Source: Caldilineaceae bacterium
Lineage (GTDB): Bacteria > Chloroflexota > Anaerolineae > Caldilineales > Caldilineaceae
Length of the DNA: 6,873 nucleotides
Direction: 5' to 3'
NCBI GenBank assembly: GCA_028819675.1
Contig: JAPPKT010000054.1
Span: 1-6,873, forward strand
The first letter of the stretch is position 1. Each line of letters begins with the position of its first letter. The notes beneath the pieces are model-generated. The model saw only the letters and a list, made by a program, of their open reading frames with translations. It made no database searches and had not been told where the DNA came from. The translations under genes were made by a program, and so were the position numbers. This document shows positions 5,844 through 6,873 of this stretch, in pieces.

Positions 5844-6254
5844 TCACATTGTCGGCACCTGCGTTTGCGCGGCCCGTCTGGCCGCTATCTTTCTGAAGGC
5901 CAGCGACTCAGATATGCCGAGCAGGCCGCCGAGCATATCGACGGTGATGTCAAAGAGGTTGTCCGGGTGGAGGACGCTCTGCCGGCTGAGGAGCTGGAAG
6001 CCCTCCTGGAGGATGGCAGCGACGAGAACGAGGGCCAGGGTGAGGCCGACGCGTCTGGCGAGCGTGCCGGACAAGCGCTGCATCAGGAGGGCGCCCAACA
6101 CGGCGAAGAGCAGGGTGTGCATGAGAATGTGCATCCAGGCGGGACTGAACAGGGTGTTGAAGATGCGGTAGGCTATGGGCGAGGGCCGGAGGAGCCAGGC
6201 CACAGGCATGAGGATGCCGATAGTCCAGAAGATCAGGAACAGGTACCGTTTCAT
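5844..6254 (-). CDS. VanZ-like family membrane protein
   Basis: This is a 136-residue integral membrane protein. Hydrophobic segments lie at about 4-22, 41-58, 68-89 and 104-116. The VanZ signature is visible: H-I-L-M-H-T-L-L-F-A (42-51), then LQEGFQLLSRQ (82-92), then FDITVDMLGGLLG (101-113). The family is named for the teicoplanin-resistance protein VanZ; most members are of unknown function and are not resistance genes. The length is usual for single-domain members. ATG 6254 is supported by AAAGGAG 4 bases upstream; an open frame of 12 further codons has no such site. The C-terminal tail is basic and probably cytosolic. It is transcribed away from the bactofilin gene and may share only the intergenic region with it. 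Both families are associated with the cell envelope, but a joint role is speculative. Confidence 0.85.
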   Translation of the reverse strand: MKRYLFLIFWTIGILMPVAWLLRPSPIAYRIFNTLFSPAWMHILMHTLLFAVLGALLMQRLSGTLARRVGLTLALVLVAAILQEGFQLLSRQSVLHPDNLFDITVDMLGGLLGISESLAFRKIAARRAAQTQVPTM

Positions 6255-6324
6255 TCTTCTCCTTTCGGTGTACTTTCCGCTTGCCGACATGGTGGAGGAG
6301 GTCGACGATCAGAGTAACTGCCGG

Positions 6325-6334
6325 GGATCGATCC
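6325..6334. repeat. Short palindrome upstream of the VanZ-like gene
   Basis: GGATCGATCC is a perfect 10-bp palindrome, about 70 bases upstream of the VanZ-like start codon. It could be an operator or simply chance. I see no convincing promoter for that gene and no coding region in 6255-6440. Confidence 0.2.
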
Positions 6335-6424
6335 TGGTTCCCGGGATGCCGGAATTGCGCCGAAAAAGAAGTGTCCGTCAGGTTGTCCTGAAGGCGGTTA
6401 CGGAGGTCCTGATGAACAGGGTCT

Positions 6425-6449
6425 CCCGGCCTTGAAAACGGAGGCCGGG
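6425..6449. repeat. GC-rich inverted repeat in the divergent intergenic region
   Basis: CCCGGCCT (6425-6432) and AGGCCGGG (6442-6449) form a perfect 8-bp stem with a TGAAAACGG loop. It ends one base before the -35 box of the bactofilin promoter. There is no T-run on either strand, and no gene ends here, so it is more likely a protein-binding or structural element than a terminator. Confidence 0.35.
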
Positions 6450-6450
6450 G

Positions 6451-6479
6451 TTGCCCGGATCATGGGCCTGTGCTAGACT
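6451..6479 (+). promoter_or_regulatory. Promoter of the bactofilin gene
   Basis: TTGCCC (6451-6456), a 17-base spacer and TAGACT (6474-6479) make a good sigma70-type promoter. A TG one base before the -10 box (TGCTAGACT) adds an extended -10 element. Transcription would begin near 6486, leaving a leader of about 165 nt. Confidence 0.5.
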
Positions 6480-6501
6480 TCGCGCAGTGAAATTCATGCC
6501 T

Positions 6502-6614
6502 GACCTCAGCGCAATCAGGTCGCCTGTCAGACTGCAGAAGAGGGCGCTTTTGCGTTCACCGCGGTGAGGTCGAGGAGAAATCGTTTGTCGGTTGGGCCGC
6601 AGCAGCTTGCGGCC
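6502..6614 (+). promoter_or_regulatory. Inverted repeats in the bactofilin leader
   Basis: Three inverted repeats lie in the leader. GACCT/AGGTC is at 6502-6506/6517-6521. The perfect 12-bp palindrome TCACCGCGGTGA is at 6556-6567. A 7-bp perfect stem, GGCCGCA/TGCGGCC, with a 6-base loop is at 6595-6601/6608-6614. The last ends 24 bases before the Shine-Dalgarno region (AGAGAGGA). They may fold in the mRNA or bind a regulator. Confidence 0.35.
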
Positions 6615-6651
6615 GTCGGGACAGCTGGCTGCGTGCGAGAGAGGATCACAG

Positions 6652-6873
6652 GTGTTTCGACGAAACGAACGGCCGCAGCCGGATGCGATCGAGGTCATCA
6701 TCGGGCCCAGGGCCACCTACAACGGCGCGTTACGCAGCGACAGCAGCATCCGTGTTGACGGTGTGATAGAGAGCGGTCTGCTGGAAACGCTGGCCAATGT
6801 CATCCTGACGGAGGCCGCGCGCGTCAACTGCGAAATTCGGGCCCGCAACGTGAGCATTCGGGGATATTTTGAC
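6652..6873 (+). CDS. Bactofilin (polymer-forming cytoskeletal protein), N-terminal part
   Basis: The first 74 codons are present and the gene runs off the right edge. After a short polar N-terminus come right-handed beta-helix repeats with spaced hydrophobic positions: [18 protein letters not shown] (13-30), [11 protein letters not shown] (31-41), [16 protein letters not shown] (47-62) and VSIRGYFD (67-74). This matches the bactofilin domain (DUF583), which self-assembles without nucleotide into filaments that act in cell shape, polarity or scaffolding of wall enzymes. In the typical pattern a Gly follows the first strand (IGP) and another closes the second turn (VDG); both are seen. The GTG start has AGGA 6 bases upstream, and the upstream frame offers only a TTG at 6607 without a clear site. 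The missing part should hold the rest of the beta-helix. Confidence 0.88.
   Translation, partial: MFRRNERPQPDAIEVIIGPRATYNGALRSDSSIRVDGVIESGLLETLANVILTEAARVNCEIRARNVSIRGYFD

Noticed and set aside
6255..6290. 12-codon upstream extension of the VanZ-like protein
   Set aside because: The ATG at 6254 has AAAGGAG in place and is directly followed by the first membrane segment; the extension has no ribosome site.
6378..6716. 112-codon minus-strand frame in the divergent region
   Set aside because: It covers the bactofilin promoter and start, and its sequence shows no recognisable domain.

Overview
The window looks like chromosomal DNA of a GC-rich bacterium, most plausibly Chloroflexota (Anaerolineae/Caldilineae type). 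I infer this from the mix of families (a CitE-like lyase, a bactofilin, and large unassigned winged-helix-type proteins), not from any marker gene. There are no RNA genes, CRISPR arrays or recognisable insertion sequences.

Layout. Bases 1-204 are non-coding, with short A/T-rich and GGTCAG repeats. A good sigma70-type promoter (205-233) is followed by a leader of about 230 nt that can form several hairpins. A two-gene operon follows: a 531-residue multidomain protein (473-2068) and a 148-residue Cys-containing protein (2134-2580). Neither has a name I recognise; both look DNA-binding. A 10-bp hairpin lies between this operon and a convergent HpcH/HpaI (CitE-like) CoA-ester lyase gene (2640-3509, minus strand). 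The 410-base divergent region 3510-3919 holds the lyase promoter with a palindrome in its spacer, and a rightward promoter bracketed by two copies of a bipartite repeat.

That rightward promoter serves an XRE regulator with an ImmA/IrrE-like domain (3920-5164) and, 72 bases downstream, a PIN-domain protein (5237-5806). The pair has the layout of a toxin-antitoxin-like module. Its most striking trait is that the usual HExxH metal site of the ImmA/IrrE domain reads G-K-Y-G-R, and the third ligand glutamate is also gone. The regulator therefore looks like a pseudo-peptidase, while the PIN protein keeps its acidic residues. A VanZ-like membrane protein (5844-6254, minus strand) converges on the PIN gene. 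Divergently from it, after a 397-base intergenic region with a promoter and inverted repeats, a bactofilin gene starts at 6652 and runs off the right edge.

The best candidates for something undescribed are (a) the 531-aa/148-aa operon with its structured leader and a possible B3-like pseudobarrel between winged-helix segments, and (b) the pseudo-ImmA/PIN module with its repeat-flanked promoter.
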